Of a DNA stretch of 10,146 bases, positions 1 through 8,424 are shown one piece after another (position 1 is the first letter of the stretch; each line of letters opens with the position of its first letter). The DNA comes from Methylocystaceae bacterium. Its GTDB lineage: Bacteria > Pseudomonadota > Alphaproteobacteria > Rhizobiales > Beijerinckiaceae. The DNA lies in the NCBI GenBank assembly GCA_003105285.1, contig PQAN01000366.1:1-10146 (forward strand), read 5' to 3'. The notes below the pieces were generated by a model. The model was given only the letters and a program-made list of their open reading frames with translations, ran no database searches and was not told where the DNA came from. The position numbers were made by a program, and so were the translations under genes.

Positions 1-60
1 GCCTGAAGGGCGGCTTAGGCGGCTCTAAATTCGGCCGGCGGGCCTTGAACCCGTCGTGAC

Positions 61-66
61 GAGGAG
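61..66 (+). promoter_or_regulatory. Shine-Dalgarno of sufB
   Basis: GAGGAG lies 7 bases before the ATG at 74 and fixes that start. The 73 bases before sufB show no recognisable promoter. They are probably the gap to an upstream gene of the same operon that lies outside the window. Confidence 0.8.
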
Positions 67-73
67 ATGAGAT

Positions 74-1539
<1,466 letters not shown>

Positions 1540-1543
<4 letters not shown>

Positions 1544-2022
1544 CGAGCAGCGCGACTCAGGCAATCCCGCTGATTTGCTTGGTCGCAACTGCGGTAATCG
1601 TGACTTCGAACGGAGCCGCCGCGTGCACATGTTCAGAATATGTGTCGAACGACATCGGCTCGAAATCCGAGCAGGAAATCAATGCAAAGCGTTTCGAGCG
1701 CGCCGAGAATGTCGTGCGGGGAAGATTCACCTATATCTCGCTCGGCCCCGATGTGCGCAGAGGCTTCACTGTCAAAATGCATGTCGAACGAGCGATCAAA
1801 GGCAATCTCGGCGGCGAAATCGAATTGTATACGGGTTTTGGCAACGGGGATTGCGGGCTCGTAGGAATGGTGATGGGCCGAATGTTGCATGACCGACCCG
1901 TGGATATCGAAATTCGAACCAGCCCGTCTCGTGAAGACGGAAGAATGGGAGGAATCGATTCCTGCGGATATATCGCCGAGCCGCAACCTTCGAGCAGTTC
2001 GAGAGGGGCGCGGGAACGCTAG
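1540..2022 (+). CDS. Secreted Cys-x-Cys protein with TIMP/NTR-like layout
   Basis: The 160-aa product begins with a signal peptide (hydrophobic residues about 8-23, then NGAAA) and a likely cleavage just before Cys29-Thr-Cys31. A mature protein starting with Cys-x-Cys is the hallmark of TIMP/netrin-like (NTR) folds. The rest follows the pattern I know from bacterial proteins of this kind: FERAENVVRGRF (52-63), a strand ending in VERAIKG (82-88), YTGFGNGDCG with Cys105, and a late DSCGY with Cys142. Four mature cysteines would allow two disulfides. AAAC is a poor lipobox, so a soluble periplasmic or secreted form is more likely than a lipoprotein. The GTG start overlaps the sufB stop and has a good ribosome site, so it is translated with the suf genes, yet an exported protein has no obvious place in cytosolic Fe-S assembly. 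Sampled GC is about 53-58%, against about 68% in sampled sufB. The tail is Ser/Arg-rich. The reading frame is well supported; the family call is by pattern only and the target is unknown. Confidence 0.72.
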
Positions 2023-2042
2023 CACACGGAATGGAAGACGCC

Positions 2043-2792
2043 ATGCTCGAAATCAAGAACCTCCATGTCTCCATCGGAGACCGCAAGATCCTCGATGGGC
2101 TGAACCTCAGCGTGAAAGCCGGGGAAGTCGCCGCCATCATGGGGCCGAACGGCACCGGCAAGTCGACGCTCTCCTATGTCATCTCCGGGCGCGAAGGCTA
2201 TGACGTGACGGAAGGCGAGGTCTGGCTCAACGGCGAGAACATTCTCGGTCTCGAGCCGCATGAGCGCGCCGCGCGCGGCGTGTTTCTCGCCTTTCAATAT
2301 CCGGTCGAAATCCCAGGCGTCGCGACGATGACCTTCCTGAAGGCGGCGGTCAACGCGCAGCGCCGCTCGCGTGGCGAGGAGGAGCTGCAGACGCCGGAAT
2401 TCATGAAGACCGTGCGCGAGGCGTCGACGAAGCTCGGCATCAACATGGACATGCTGAAGCGCGCGCTGAACGTCGGCTTCTCGGGTGGCGAGAAGAAGCG
2501 GATGGACATTCTGCAGATGAGCCTGCTCGAACCCAAATTCGCGATCCTCGACGAGACCGACTCCGGCCTCGACATCGACGCGCTGCGCATCGTCTCCGAG
2601 GGCGTCAACGCGCTGCGTTCGCCCGAGCGCGGCTTCCTCGTCATCACGCACTATCAGCGCCTGCTCGACTACATCAAGCCCGACACCGTCCATGTGATGG
2701 CCAAAGGCAAGATCGTGAAGACGGGCGGGCCGGAGCTCGCTCTCGAGCTCGAGAAGAGCGGTTATCGCGATTATATCGGCGAAGCGGCGTGA
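2043..2792 (+). CDS. sufC: Fe-S cluster assembly ATPase SufC
   Basis: SufC is the ABC-type ATPase of SufBC2D; its ATP-driven dimerisation reshapes SufB-SufD during cluster assembly. All ATPase motifs are visible: Walker A GPNGTGKST with Lys40, Q-loop FQYP with Gln85, signature FSGGEKKR (146-153), Walker B AILDETDSGLD with Glu171, and switch His203 in ITHYQ. Numbering from this start matches E. coli SufC residue for residue at Lys40, Gln85, Glu171 and His203. This is why I chose the ATG at 2043 (MLEIKNLHV, 249 aa) over the in-frame ATG at 2031, which adds only MEDA. GGAAG at 2033-2037 is a reasonable ribosome site for the 2043 start. The gene begins 20 bases after the preceding TIMP-like gene and ends 9 bases before sufD. 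Confidence 0.97.
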   Translation: MLEIKNLHVSIGDRKILDGLNLSVKAGEVAAIMGPNGTGKSTLSYVISGREGYDVTEGEVWLNGENILGLEPHERAARGVFLAFQYPVEIPGVATMTFLKAAVNAQRRSRGEEELQTPEFMKTVREASTKLGINMDMLKRALNVGFSGGEKKRMDILQMSLLEPKFAILDETDSGLDIDALRIVSEGVNALRSPERGFLVITHYQRLLDYIKPDTVHVMAKGKIVKTGGPELALELEKSGYRDYIGEAA

Positions 2793-2801
2793 GGTCTGGC
2801 C

Positions 2802-4109
2802 ATGAGCGTGCAGGCGATCGACAAGAGAACCGAAGCCGACACGGCGCTCGCCGGCGCCTTCGAGTCGATGAAGGACAAGGGCGCGGCCTCCCTACGTAAG
2901 GCCGCCTGGGAATCTTTTGCGCGCAAGGGGCTGCCGACGCGGCGCGTCGAGGCCTGGCATTATACCGACTTGCGCGCCGCCCTGCGCGTCGTCGCGCCGC
3001 TCGGCGCGCCATCGACGATCGCTCCGTCCGTCGAAGCGGCGAGCGATCGCATTCGCCTCGTCCTCGCGGACGGCGAATTCCGCCTCGAGCTTTCGAATAT
3101 TGCGGCGCTGCCGGCGGGCGTCGAGATTCTCTCGCTTCGCGACGCGCTGTCGCGCGACGACGCCGCTCTTCTGGCCGCGCTCGCGCCAGCGGAGATCTCG
3201 AGCGCCGACGCCGTCATCGCGCTCAATGGCGCGTTGATGCAGGACGGCGTCATCCTGCGTATCGGGCCGGGCGTGCAACTGGCTCGGGATCTCGAGCTCG
3301 AACTGCTGTCGTCCGGCGGCGCGGCGCGATCCGTCTACACGCGCTCGCTCGTCGTCGCGGGCGACGGTTCGAAAGCGCGCGTCATAGAGACCTCGCGCGC
3401 GCTGGCGCCCTCCGGCTCGCAGGAAAATCATCTGTTGGCTTTCGCGATCGGCGCCGGCGCCGAGATCGAGCATATCGCCGATGTGGCTTCGCAGAGCGTC
3501 GATGCGATCCGGCTGTTCAGCCTGCTCGTCACCCTCGGCGCGAAGAGCGTGTTCAATTCGCTCGGCGTGGTCGAAGGCGGTGGGCTCGTCAGACGCCAGA
3601 TATTCGCGCGGCTCGAGGGCGAATATGCGAGCGTGGGGCTGGACGGCCTCTCGCTCCTGGGCTCGCGCGATCACGCCGACACGACGCTCGTCGTCGAGCA
3701 CGCCGCGCCGCACTGCAAGAGCCGCGAGCGCTTTCGCACCGTGCTCGACGGGCAGGCGACCGGGGTGTTTCAAGGCAAGGTCGTCGTCCGGCCGGGCGCG
3801 CAGAAGACCGACGGCGCGATGCATTCCAAGGCGCTGCTGCTCAGCGACGGCGCGACGATGAACAACAAGCCGGAGCTCGAGATTTTCGCCGACGACGTCG
3901 TCTGCGGCCATGGCGCCACTTGCGGACGTCTCGACGCCGATCAACTCTTCTATCTCGAGGCGCGCGGGCTGCCCAAGCGCGAGGCGGAAGCGCTGCTCAT
4001 CGAAGGCTTCGCCAACGAGGTCGTCGAGTCGATCAGCGACGAGGCCACGCGCGAAGCGTTTCAGACGCGCATTCGCGAATGGCTCGGGCGACGGGAGCAA
4101 GGCCGATGA
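2802..4109 (+). CDS. sufD: Fe-S cluster assembly protein SufD
   Basis: SufD is the SufB paralogue that pairs with it in SufBC2D and is linked to iron entry. The 435-aa product has a variable N-terminal half and a conserved beta-helix/C-terminal core: SLLGSRDHADTTLVVEH, GVFQGKVVVRPGAQKTD, NNKPELEIFADDVVCGHGAT, then DQLFYLEARGLPKREAEALL. His370 in CGHGAT corresponds by motif to the functionally important E. coli His360. GAGG overlapping the sufC stop, 7 bases before the ATG at 2802, supports this start. The stop overlaps the sufS start (ATGA at 4106-4109), so SufD and SufS are probably translationally coupled. The two long ORFs in other frames here are codon-bias shadows. Confidence 0.96.
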   Translation: MSVQAIDKRTEADTALAGAFESMKDKGAASLRKAAWESFARKGLPTRRVEAWHYTDLRAALRVVAPLGAPSTIAPSVEAASDRIRLVLADGEFRLELSNIAALPAGVEILSLRDALSRDDAALLAALAPAEISSADAVIALNGALMQDGVILRIGPGVQLARDLELELLSSGGAARSVYTRSLVVAGDGSKARVIETSRALAPSGSQENHLLAFAIGAGAEIEHIADVASQSVDAIRLFSLLVTLGAKSVFNSLGVVEGGGLVRRQIFARLEGEYASVGLDGLSLLGSRDHADTTLVVEHAAPHCKSRERFRTVLDGQATGVFQGKVVVRPGAQKTDGAMHSKALLLSDGATMNNKPELEIFADDVVCGHGATCGRLDADQLFYLEARGLPKREAEALLIEGFANEVVESISDEATREAFQTRIREWLGRREQGR

Positions 4110-5359
4110 ATCAGCAACTCGTGCTCGACAGGACGAAGACGCATTATGACGTCGAGGCGGTCCGCCGCGATTTTCCGATCCTCGCCGAACGGCCCTACGG
4201 GAAGGAGCTCGTCTATCTCGACAACGCCGCCTCGGCGCAGAAGCCGCGTCAGGTCATCGAGCGTCTCACGCAAGTGTACGAGCACGAATACGCCAATGTG
4301 CATCGCGGCCTCCACTATCTGGCGAATGCCGCGACCGACGCCTACGAAGGGGCCCGCGAGACGCTGCGGCGCTTTCTGAACGCCGGCGCGCGCGAGGAGA
4401 TCATCTTTACGCGCGGCGCGACGGAAGCGATCAATCTCGTCGCGTCTTCCTATGGCCTCGCCCATATTTCGGAAGGCGACGAGATCATTCTCTCCATCAT
4501 GGAGCATCATTCCAACATCGTGCCCTGGCACTTCCTGCGCGAACGCAAGGGCGCGGTGCTGAAGTGGATCGAGACCGACGATGACGGCAATTTCTCGCTC
4601 GAGGATTTCGAGCGCCTCATCACGCCGCGCACGAAGATCGTCGCGCTGACGCATATGTCGAATGTGCTCGCGGCGCCGACGCCTATCGCGGACGTCACAC
4701 GCATCGCTCATGCCCATGGCGTGCCGGTGCTCGTCGACGGCTCGCAAGGCGCCGTGCATCTCGATGTCGACGTGCGCGCGCTGGACGTCGATTTCTATAT
4801 CGTCACCGGCCACAAGCTCTACGGTCCGACGGGCATCGGCGCGCTCTACGGCAAGCTGAAATGGCTCGAGAGCCTGCCGCCCTTCGCCGGCGGCGGCGAG
4901 ATGATCGAGACGGTGACGCGCGACACCGTGACCTACAACACGCCGCCGCATCGTTTCGAAGCCGGCACGCCGCCGATCGTGCAGGCGGCCGGACTCGGCG
5001 CGGCGCTCGACTATATGCAGTCGATCGGCCGCGCGGCGATCCGCGCCCATGAGGCCGATCTGACCGCCTATGCGCATGAACGGCTGGCGGATGTTCCGGG
5101 CCTGCGCATTTTCGGCCGAGCCGCCGACAAAGGGCCGATCGTCGCTTTCGATATGCCGGAGGCCCATGCGCACGACATTGCGACGATCATCGACCGGTCG
5201 GGCGTCGCCGTGCGCGCCGGCACGCATTGCGCAATGCCGCTGCTGCAACGTTTCAACGTCACCTCGACCTGCCGGGCTTCTTTTGCTTTGTATAACACGC
5301 GCGGCGAGGTCGATCGGCTGGCCGAGGCCCTGCTCAAAGCGCAAGCGCTGTTTTCGTGA
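4106..5359 (+). CDS. sufS: Cysteine desulfurase SufS (class V aminotransferase fold)
   Basis: SufS is a PLP enzyme that converts cysteine to alanine and keeps the sulfur as an enzyme persulfide for Fe-S assembly. The product is 417 aa, close to the 406-aa E. coli protein. Visible marks are VYLDNAASAQKPRQVI near the N-terminus, EHHSNIVPW, the cofactor-pocket VDGSQGAVHLDVD, the PLP-binding Lys237 in TGHKLYGPTG, and the catalytic Cys375 in RAGTHCAMPLLQRF. The last is the short active-site form of group II (SufS-type) desulfurases. The ATG at 4106 overlaps the sufD TGA and is preceded by GGGAG at 4093-4097. The open frame runs further upstream into sufD, but that part is an arginine-rich shadow. 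SufS-type enzymes normally need SufE or SufU as sulfur acceptor; neither is encoded in the window. Confidence 0.96.
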   Translation: MNQQLVLDRTKTHYDVEAVRRDFPILAERPYGKELVYLDNAASAQKPRQVIERLTQVYEHEYANVHRGLHYLANAATDAYEGARETLRRFLNAGAREEIIFTRGATEAINLVASSYGLAHISEGDEIILSIMEHHSNIVPWHFLRERKGAVLKWIETDDDGNFSLEDFERLITPRTKIVALTHMSNVLAAPTPIADVTRIAHAHGVPVLVDGSQGAVHLDVDVRALDVDFYIVTGHKLYGPTGIGALYGKLKWLESLPPFAGGGEMIETVTRDTVTYNTPPHRFEAGTPPIVQAAGLGAALDYMQSIGRAAIRAHEADLTAYAHERLADVPGLRIFGRAADKGPIVAFDMPEAHAHDIATIIDRSGVAVRAGTHCAMPLLQRFNVTSTCRASFALYNTRGEVDRLAEALLKAQALFS

Positions 5360-5363
5360 GGAG
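5358..5363 (+). promoter_or_regulatory. Shine-Dalgarno of the DUF59 gene
   Basis: GAGGAG overlaps the last bases of the sufS stop and lies 8 bases before a GTG at 5372. It supports this non-ATG start. Confidence 0.75.
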
Positions 5364-5371
5364 ATACGAGC

Positions 5372-5764
5372 GTGACGAAGACGGTTGACGAGGCGGAGGC
5401 GCCTGAAATCGGGACACAGGTCGAAGTTTCCGCGCGGCGGGAGCGCGCTCCCGAAGAGCTGGAGCGGTTGACGGCCGATATCATCTCCGCGCTGAAGACG
5501 GTTCAAGACCCTGAAATCCCGGCCGATATTTTCGAGCTCGGCCTCATCTACAGCATCGACATCAACGACAACGACATCGTCTCCATCGACATGACGCTCA
5601 CCGCCCCCGGTTGTCCGGTCGCCGGCCAATTGGTGGAGGCGGTGCAAAATGCGGTCAGCCTCGTGCCGGGCGTGCTGGCGGTCACCGTCAAGCTCGTCTT
5701 CGATCCGCCATGGGATCAGAGCCGCATGTCGGACGAAGCGCGCATTACGCTCGATATGTTCTGA
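5372..5764 (+). CDS. sufT: SUF-associated DUF59/MIP18-family protein (SufT-like)
   Basis: This is a 130-aa MIP18-family (DUF59) protein of the kind encoded in many SUF operons, thought to help mature or traffic Fe-S clusters; the mechanism is not settled. Family motifs are clear: DPEIPADIFELGLIY (46-60), MTLTAPGCPVAGQL with the conserved Cys81 (74-87), DPPW (111-114) and the closing MSDEARITLDMF. The first 30 residues are charged and not conserved in my view. It starts at GTG 5372 behind a GAGGAG, 12 bases after sufS, so it is in the same transcript. The name sufT is used for DUF59 proteins in general; this is the short form found next to sufS, so the symbol is less certain than the family. 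Confidence 0.9.
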   Translation: MTKTVDEAEAPEIGTQVEVSARRERAPEELERLTADIISALKTVQDPEIPADIFELGLIYSIDINDNDIVSIDMTLTAPGCPVAGQLVEAVQNAVSLVPGVLAVTVKLVFDPPWDQSRMSDEARITLDMF

Positions 5765-5780
5765 GGCGCTTCGTCGCCTC
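5763..5780 (+). terminator. Weak hairpin after sufT (possible partial terminator)
   Basis: GAGGCG (5763-5768) pairs with CGCCTC (5775-5780) over a 6-base loop, starting within the sufT stop codon. Only two T follow, so it is not a full Rho-independent terminator. It could reduce read-through into the VOC gene and sufA, or be chance in GC-rich DNA. Confidence 0.25.
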
Positions 5781-5830
5781 TTGCCGATAGATCCCTCCCA
5801 GAACAGGTGAGCGTGGAGGCTCGTGTTCAT

Positions 5831-5836
5831 GGGAGG
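5831..5836 (+). promoter_or_regulatory. Shine-Dalgarno deciding the VOC gene start
   Basis: GGGAGG is 6 bases before the ATG at 5843 and picks that start over the in-frame GTG at 5807, which would add an arginine-rich 12-residue leader. Confidence 0.7.
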
Positions 5837-5842
5837 CGCCGA

Positions 5843-6268
5843 ATGGCTACGCCGTCGCCGAAGATCGAGGGAGGCCTCGAAACCGCCCTCTATGTGGATG
5901 ATCTGCCGCGCGCGGCGCAATTCTACGAGGAGGTTCTCGGGCTTTCGACACTGTCCCGCGATCAGCGGCTCTACGCCTATGATTGCGGCCCAGGCAGCGT
6001 GCTGCTGCTGTTCGCGCGAGGCGCGACGAGCGACGCGCTGAAATTGCCCGGCGGAGAAATTCCTCCGCATGAAGGCGCCGGCCGTCTGCACTTCGCCTTG
6101 GCGGTTCGAGCCGAAGACTTGGGCGCCTGGGAGGAGCGGCTCGCGGCCAAGGGCGTCGCCGTCGAAGGCCGCATGAACTGGCCGCGCGGCGGCAAGAGCC
6201 TGTATTTTCGCGATCTCGACGGCAATCTCGTCGAACTCGCGACGCCCGGCGTCTGGGCGAATTATTGA
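5843..6268 (+). CDS. VOC-fold protein (glyoxalase/bleomycin resistance/dioxygenase family)
   Basis: The 141-aa product has the two beta-alpha-beta-beta-beta halves of the vicinal-oxygen-chelate fold. The first is LETALYVDDLPRAAQFYEEVLGL (12-34); the second begins LHFALAV (82-88) and ends SLYFRDLDGNLVELATPG (119-136). By position the metal ligands would be Glu13, His83 and Glu131. Many relatives have His at the first site, so this is a variant or a site with altered chemistry. The substrate cannot be told from sequence. Typical roles in the family are glyoxalase, ring-cleaving dioxygenase and antibiotic-binding proteins. It sits between sufT and sufA on the same strand, 78 bases after sufT, with its own strong ribosome site, so co-transcription with suf is likely but not shown. 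Confidence 0.85.
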   Translation: MATPSPKIEGGLETALYVDDLPRAAQFYEEVLGLSTLSRDQRLYAYDCGPGSVLLLFARGATSDALKLPGGEIPPHEGAGRLHFALAVRAEDLGAWEERLAAKGVAVEGRMNWPRGGKSLYFRDLDGNLVELATPGVWANY

Positions 6269-6301
6269 TGAGAATTGCGTCGGTCTCTCGACGCGAAGCG
6301 C

Positions 6302-6322
6302 GCCCGCGACTATCTTGCGGGC
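6302..6322 (+). other. Inverted repeat upstream of sufA
   Basis: GCCCGC (6302-6307) and GCGGGC (6317-6322) can form a 6-bp stem with a 9-base loop, 7 bases before the sufA ribosome site (GGAG 6330-6333). There is no T-tract. It might influence sufA translation or bind a regulator; it may also be chance. Confidence 0.25.
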
Positions 6323-6341
6323 AACTGCCGGAGAATGAACC

Positions 6342-6749
6342 ATGGGCTTTCGCCCCGAATTGAACGTCATGAGCCTGAGCGACGCCGCCGCCGAACGCGT
6401 GCGGGGCGTGCTCGCCGGCGCCGAAAATCCGCGCGTCGGCCTGCGCATCTCGATTGAGAAGGGCGGCTGCGCCGGCATGTCCTATAAGATGGAGCTGGCC
6501 GAAGCTGGCCCCGGCGACGAGATCGTCGAAGAAAAAGGCGCGCGCGTCATCGTCGACGCGAAGGCCGTTCTGTTCCTGCTCGGTACGAGAATGGATGTGC
6601 AGACGACGCAATTCTCGTCCACATTCGTATTCGAAAATCCCAATCAGACGTCGGCTTGCGGCTGCGGCGAGAGTGTCGCGCTCACGCCGGCCGATCCTGC
6701 GCGACTGGGCGGAGACGACGCGTCTTCGCGCACGCCCGGCGTCGCGTAA
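6342..6749 (+). CDS. sufA: A-type Fe-S carrier SufA (HesB/IscA family)
   Basis: A-type carriers accept clusters from SufBCD and pass them to apo-targets. The 135-aa product carries the three invariant cysteines: Cys43 in EKGGCAGMSY, and Cys106 and Cys108 in SACGCGES. The core MSLSDAAAERVRGVLA at the N-terminus and SSTFVFENPNQTSACGCG before the end are typical. The ATG at 6342 has GGAG 8 bases upstream; Met10 is a possible later start with no better site. The family normally ends shortly after the CGCG motif, but here about 25 more residues follow, polar and Pro/Gly/Asp-rich, which look disordered. Its place at the end of the suf operon argues for SufA rather than ErpA or IscA. The gene ends 10 bases before a hairpin that serves the opposite-strand gene. 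Confidence 0.93.
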   Translation: MGFRPELNVMSLSDAAAERVRGVLAGAENPRVGLRISIEKGGCAGMSYKMELAEAGPGDEIVEEKGARVIVDAKAVLFLLGTRMDVQTTQFSSTFVFENPNQTSACGCGESVALTPADPARLGGDDASSRTPGVA

Positions 6750-6753
6750 TTCG

Positions 6754-6793
6754 CAAAAGAGCGCGCGTGCGGGCGTCGTAAGGCCCGCCGCTC
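6754..6793 (-). terminator. Rho-independent-type terminator of the minus-strand small gene
   Basis: Read on the - strand, the stop codon of the small gene is followed at once by GAGCG-GCGGGC, an 8-base loop, GCCCGC, five unpaired bases and CGCTC, then TTTTGC. The T-run lies on the - strand side only; on the + strand the stem is followed by a GC-rich sequence. It is therefore a terminator for the - strand gene and at best a weak barrier for sufA transcripts. Confidence 0.55.
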
Positions 6794-7120
6794 TCACGGG
6801 CGCGCTTGGATCGTCAGTCCTTCCGGCTCGCTGCGGGAACAATCCCGATAGGCTGACGCGCAGGCCTTGCGTCCGCGCGATAGCGACATGCTTCGTCCTT
6901 CGGCGCGCCGTTGCAGGAGGCGTCGCCAGTTCGACTGGCATCGTCCCCTCGAATTGATCTGCCACCCCGATCCGCACAGCCAAGAGGCCTCTCTCACGAA
7001 CGGCTGCAGATGTTTTTGCGGCGGCGACGCGACCGTCAGGGCGCTCGTGGCTGAAGAAGCGTCCAAAGAGCCGCCGATCGCGATGGCGGCGGCCCAGGCG
7101 AGTCTGCTCGAATGCCGCAT
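6794..7120 (-). CDS. Small secreted protein with a CGxGW...GRCxxN motif
   Basis: The 108-aa product begins MRHSSRLAWAAAIAIGG, a plausible signal peptide with cleavage after about residue 27 (SATSA). The mature part reaches LCGSGWQINSRGRCQSN (48-64). This resembles the GCGPGW...GxCxPN motif of small exported rhizobial proteins (the GCG_CRPN type), but with Leu in place of the first Gly and Ser in place of Pro. The start has a near-perfect Shine-Dalgarno, GGAGGAG, with six bases before the ATG. The TGA is followed directly by a terminator hairpin. These two independent signals at both ends make it a likely real gene in what would otherwise be a 574-base gap. The function of the family is unknown. 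The Arg/Ser-rich tail after residue 65 is unusual and could reflect drift or a frame change. The gene is divergent from the gene at 7324 and convergent with sufA. Confidence 0.6.
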   Translation of the reverse strand: MRHSSRLAWAAAIAIGGSLDASSATSALTVASPPQKHLQPFVREASWLCGSGWQINSRGRCQSNWRRLLQRRAEGRSMSLSRGRKACASAYRDCSRSEPEGLTIQARP

Positions 7121-7126
7121 GATGCG

Positions 7127-7133
7127 CTCCTCC
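7127..7133 (-). promoter_or_regulatory. Strong Shine-Dalgarno of the minus-strand small gene
   Basis: On the - strand GGAGGAG precedes the start codon (7118-7120) by six bases. This is the strongest ribosome site in the window and the main reason to believe the small gene. Confidence 0.65.
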
Positions 7134-7237
7134 GTGGTCTGCCGATCTTCAGTCCGGAAAGCGGGTCGCCGTCCCTGCCGACGCGCCGATTCGCGAATAG
7201 AGAATTAATACGCCGCTAACCATGTCGCGCCGTCGCA

Positions 7238-7255
7238 GCGCGCGTCACTGCGCGC
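7238..7255. other. Inverted repeat in the divergent intergenic region
   Basis: GCGCGC-gtcact-GCGCGC forms a 6+6 inverted repeat just before an ATATAGCG stretch, in the 203 bases between the divergent small gene and the gene at 7324. A second, shorter one, TCGCA-atc-TGCGA, is at 7281-7293. Either could be an operator. I see no convincing -35/-10 pair for either gene here. Confidence 0.3.
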
Positions 7256-7323
7256 ATATAGCGTTTCTTCAGTTTCCGTCTCGCAATCTGCGAAACAGCA
7301 ATCATTTTTTATGAGGCCCCGAG

Positions 7324-8415
7324 ATGACGTTTTCGTTCGCGCCGCGGGCGCGGCGCCTCGCAGAAGCGTACGCCATTTGCGCCCTCGGCGTCGTCATCAC
7401 CGCCTATGGCGCGATGGCTGACGAGGCGCGCAGCGCCGGGCGCGAGACGATCGTCGGGGAGATCGCGCCGCCGACGCGAGAGGGTTTCGAAGAGATCGTC
7501 GTCCAGATGCCGCCGCTCGTCCCAATGCGACGAAAGACGCCGGCCCAGACCCGGGCTCCAGTTGTCCCGGAGGCGTCATCGACGATAACTGAGACAATCG
7601 CCGCCGTACCACCGGCGCCGCAAGCGCCCGTCGACGCGCCCGCGCAAACCGAGACCGCGGCGCAGGAGCCAGTCGTCCAGACGAGCGGACCGGCTCACGC
7701 GCAGGGAGAGACGCTTCGAGGCGGCGACGCGTCTCCGGATCTGCGCGGCGCCCAGCCGCCGACGGAGGAGGCTTCGTCGGACGTCGCGCCAGGAGCGGCG
7801 TTGGAGCCGCCCGCTGAGACTGCGCAGTCGGAGGCGGGGCCTCTCCTCGAGCCGGCGCAGCCCATGCCAGAGTCGGACAGCCTCGCGAGCGAGAGCGAGG
7901 GAGACGGCGCGTTCTTGGAGACCTGGCAATCGGTCGTCGCCGTCCTGGCGTCGGCCTGGCTTTGCGTCGCGCGGCTGCGGCGCAAGAAGGATGAGCCGGC
8001 GGCGAGGCAGGCGGCTTCACGTTCGGCGAAACTCGAAAAGCTCCTCCTCTTGGTGGGATCGGCGCGATCCGAAATCGTTCCATTCCTCGAGGCCGGCGTT
8101 CGACGCGCTGTCGTCGTGTGGCGACTGCTTCGCAAGCGATCGCCTGCCGATCGGGCGGAGAAGATCGTGACCTCCGGCGCCGGGGCGAGCGCGCAAGCGC
8201 AACGCTCGGAGGGCGTGAACTGGCCCGAAATCGCAACGATGTTGCGCGCCAAGGGCGCCGCGGAGAAGGGCGCTTCGGTCGCACGCGCCGTCGCCGAACG
8301 CGGCATGTGGGACCAGCCGGATCACGACGGAGTCGAGCTGTTGGAGCCCGGCGCCGCCGGCGCGCAGGCGATCGTCATGAACGCCCGCAGAAAGCTCCGC
8401 GCGGCGCAAGGATAG
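7324..8415 (+). CDS. Hypothetical single-pass membrane protein, Pro/Ala/Glu-rich exported half
   Basis: I do not recognise a family. The 363-aa product has a signal-peptide-like N-terminus (hydrophobic residues about 15-28, AMA-D cleavage near 32). A low-complexity Pro/Ala/Glu/Gln-rich stretch of about 160 residues follows, then a membrane segment around 203-216 (SVVAVLASAWLCVA), a stop-transfer RLRRKK, and a basic, helix-prone region to the end. The layout predicts a periplasmic disordered arm and a cytoplasmic C-terminal part of about 140 residues. Near residue 300 there is a short conserved-looking patch (VNWPEIATMLRAKGAAEKGA). The start ATG has GAGG 7 bases upstream (7313-7316). It ends 9 bases before the TfoX-like gene, so the two may form an operon. 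Opposite-strand long ORFs through it are shadows of the biased codon use. Confidence 0.7.
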   Translation: MTFSFAPRARRLAEAYAICALGVVITAYGAMADEARSAGRETIVGEIAPPTREGFEEIVVQMPPLVPMRRKTPAQTRAPVVPEASSTITETIAAVPPAPQAPVDAPAQTETAAQEPVVQTSGPAHAQGETLRGGDASPDLRGAQPPTEEASSDVAPGAALEPPAETAQSEAGPLLEPAQPMPESDSLASESEGDGAFLETWQSVVAVLASAWLCVARLRRKKDEPAARQAASRSAKLEKLLLLVGSARSEIVPFLEAGVRRAVVVWRLLRKRSPADRAEKIVTSGAGASAQAQRSEGVNWPEIATMLRAKGAAEKGASVARAVAERGMWDQPDHDGVELLEPGAAGAQAIVMNARRKLRAAQG

Positions 8416-8424
8416 CGGCCGGAG

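Noticed and set aside
2892..4100. 402-codon open frame on the minus strand opposite sufD
   Set aside because: Shadow of sufD; composition typical of an antisense frame and no recognisable domain.
3920..4105. Upstream extension of sufS into sufD
   Set aside because: The residues are a sufD shadow; the ATG at 4106 matches the family N-terminus.
4061..6478. 805-codon open frame on the minus strand, opposite sufS, sufT and the VOC gene
   Set aside because: It is antisense to three well-supported genes, has no family likeness or ribosome site, and is rich in Arg/His/Asp as expected from the mirror of GC-rich codons.
7397..8284. 295-codon minus-strand frame opposite the membrane protein gene
   Set aside because: Arg/Pro/Ser-rich shadow without a start signal; the + strand frame has a ribosome site, signal peptide and membrane segment.
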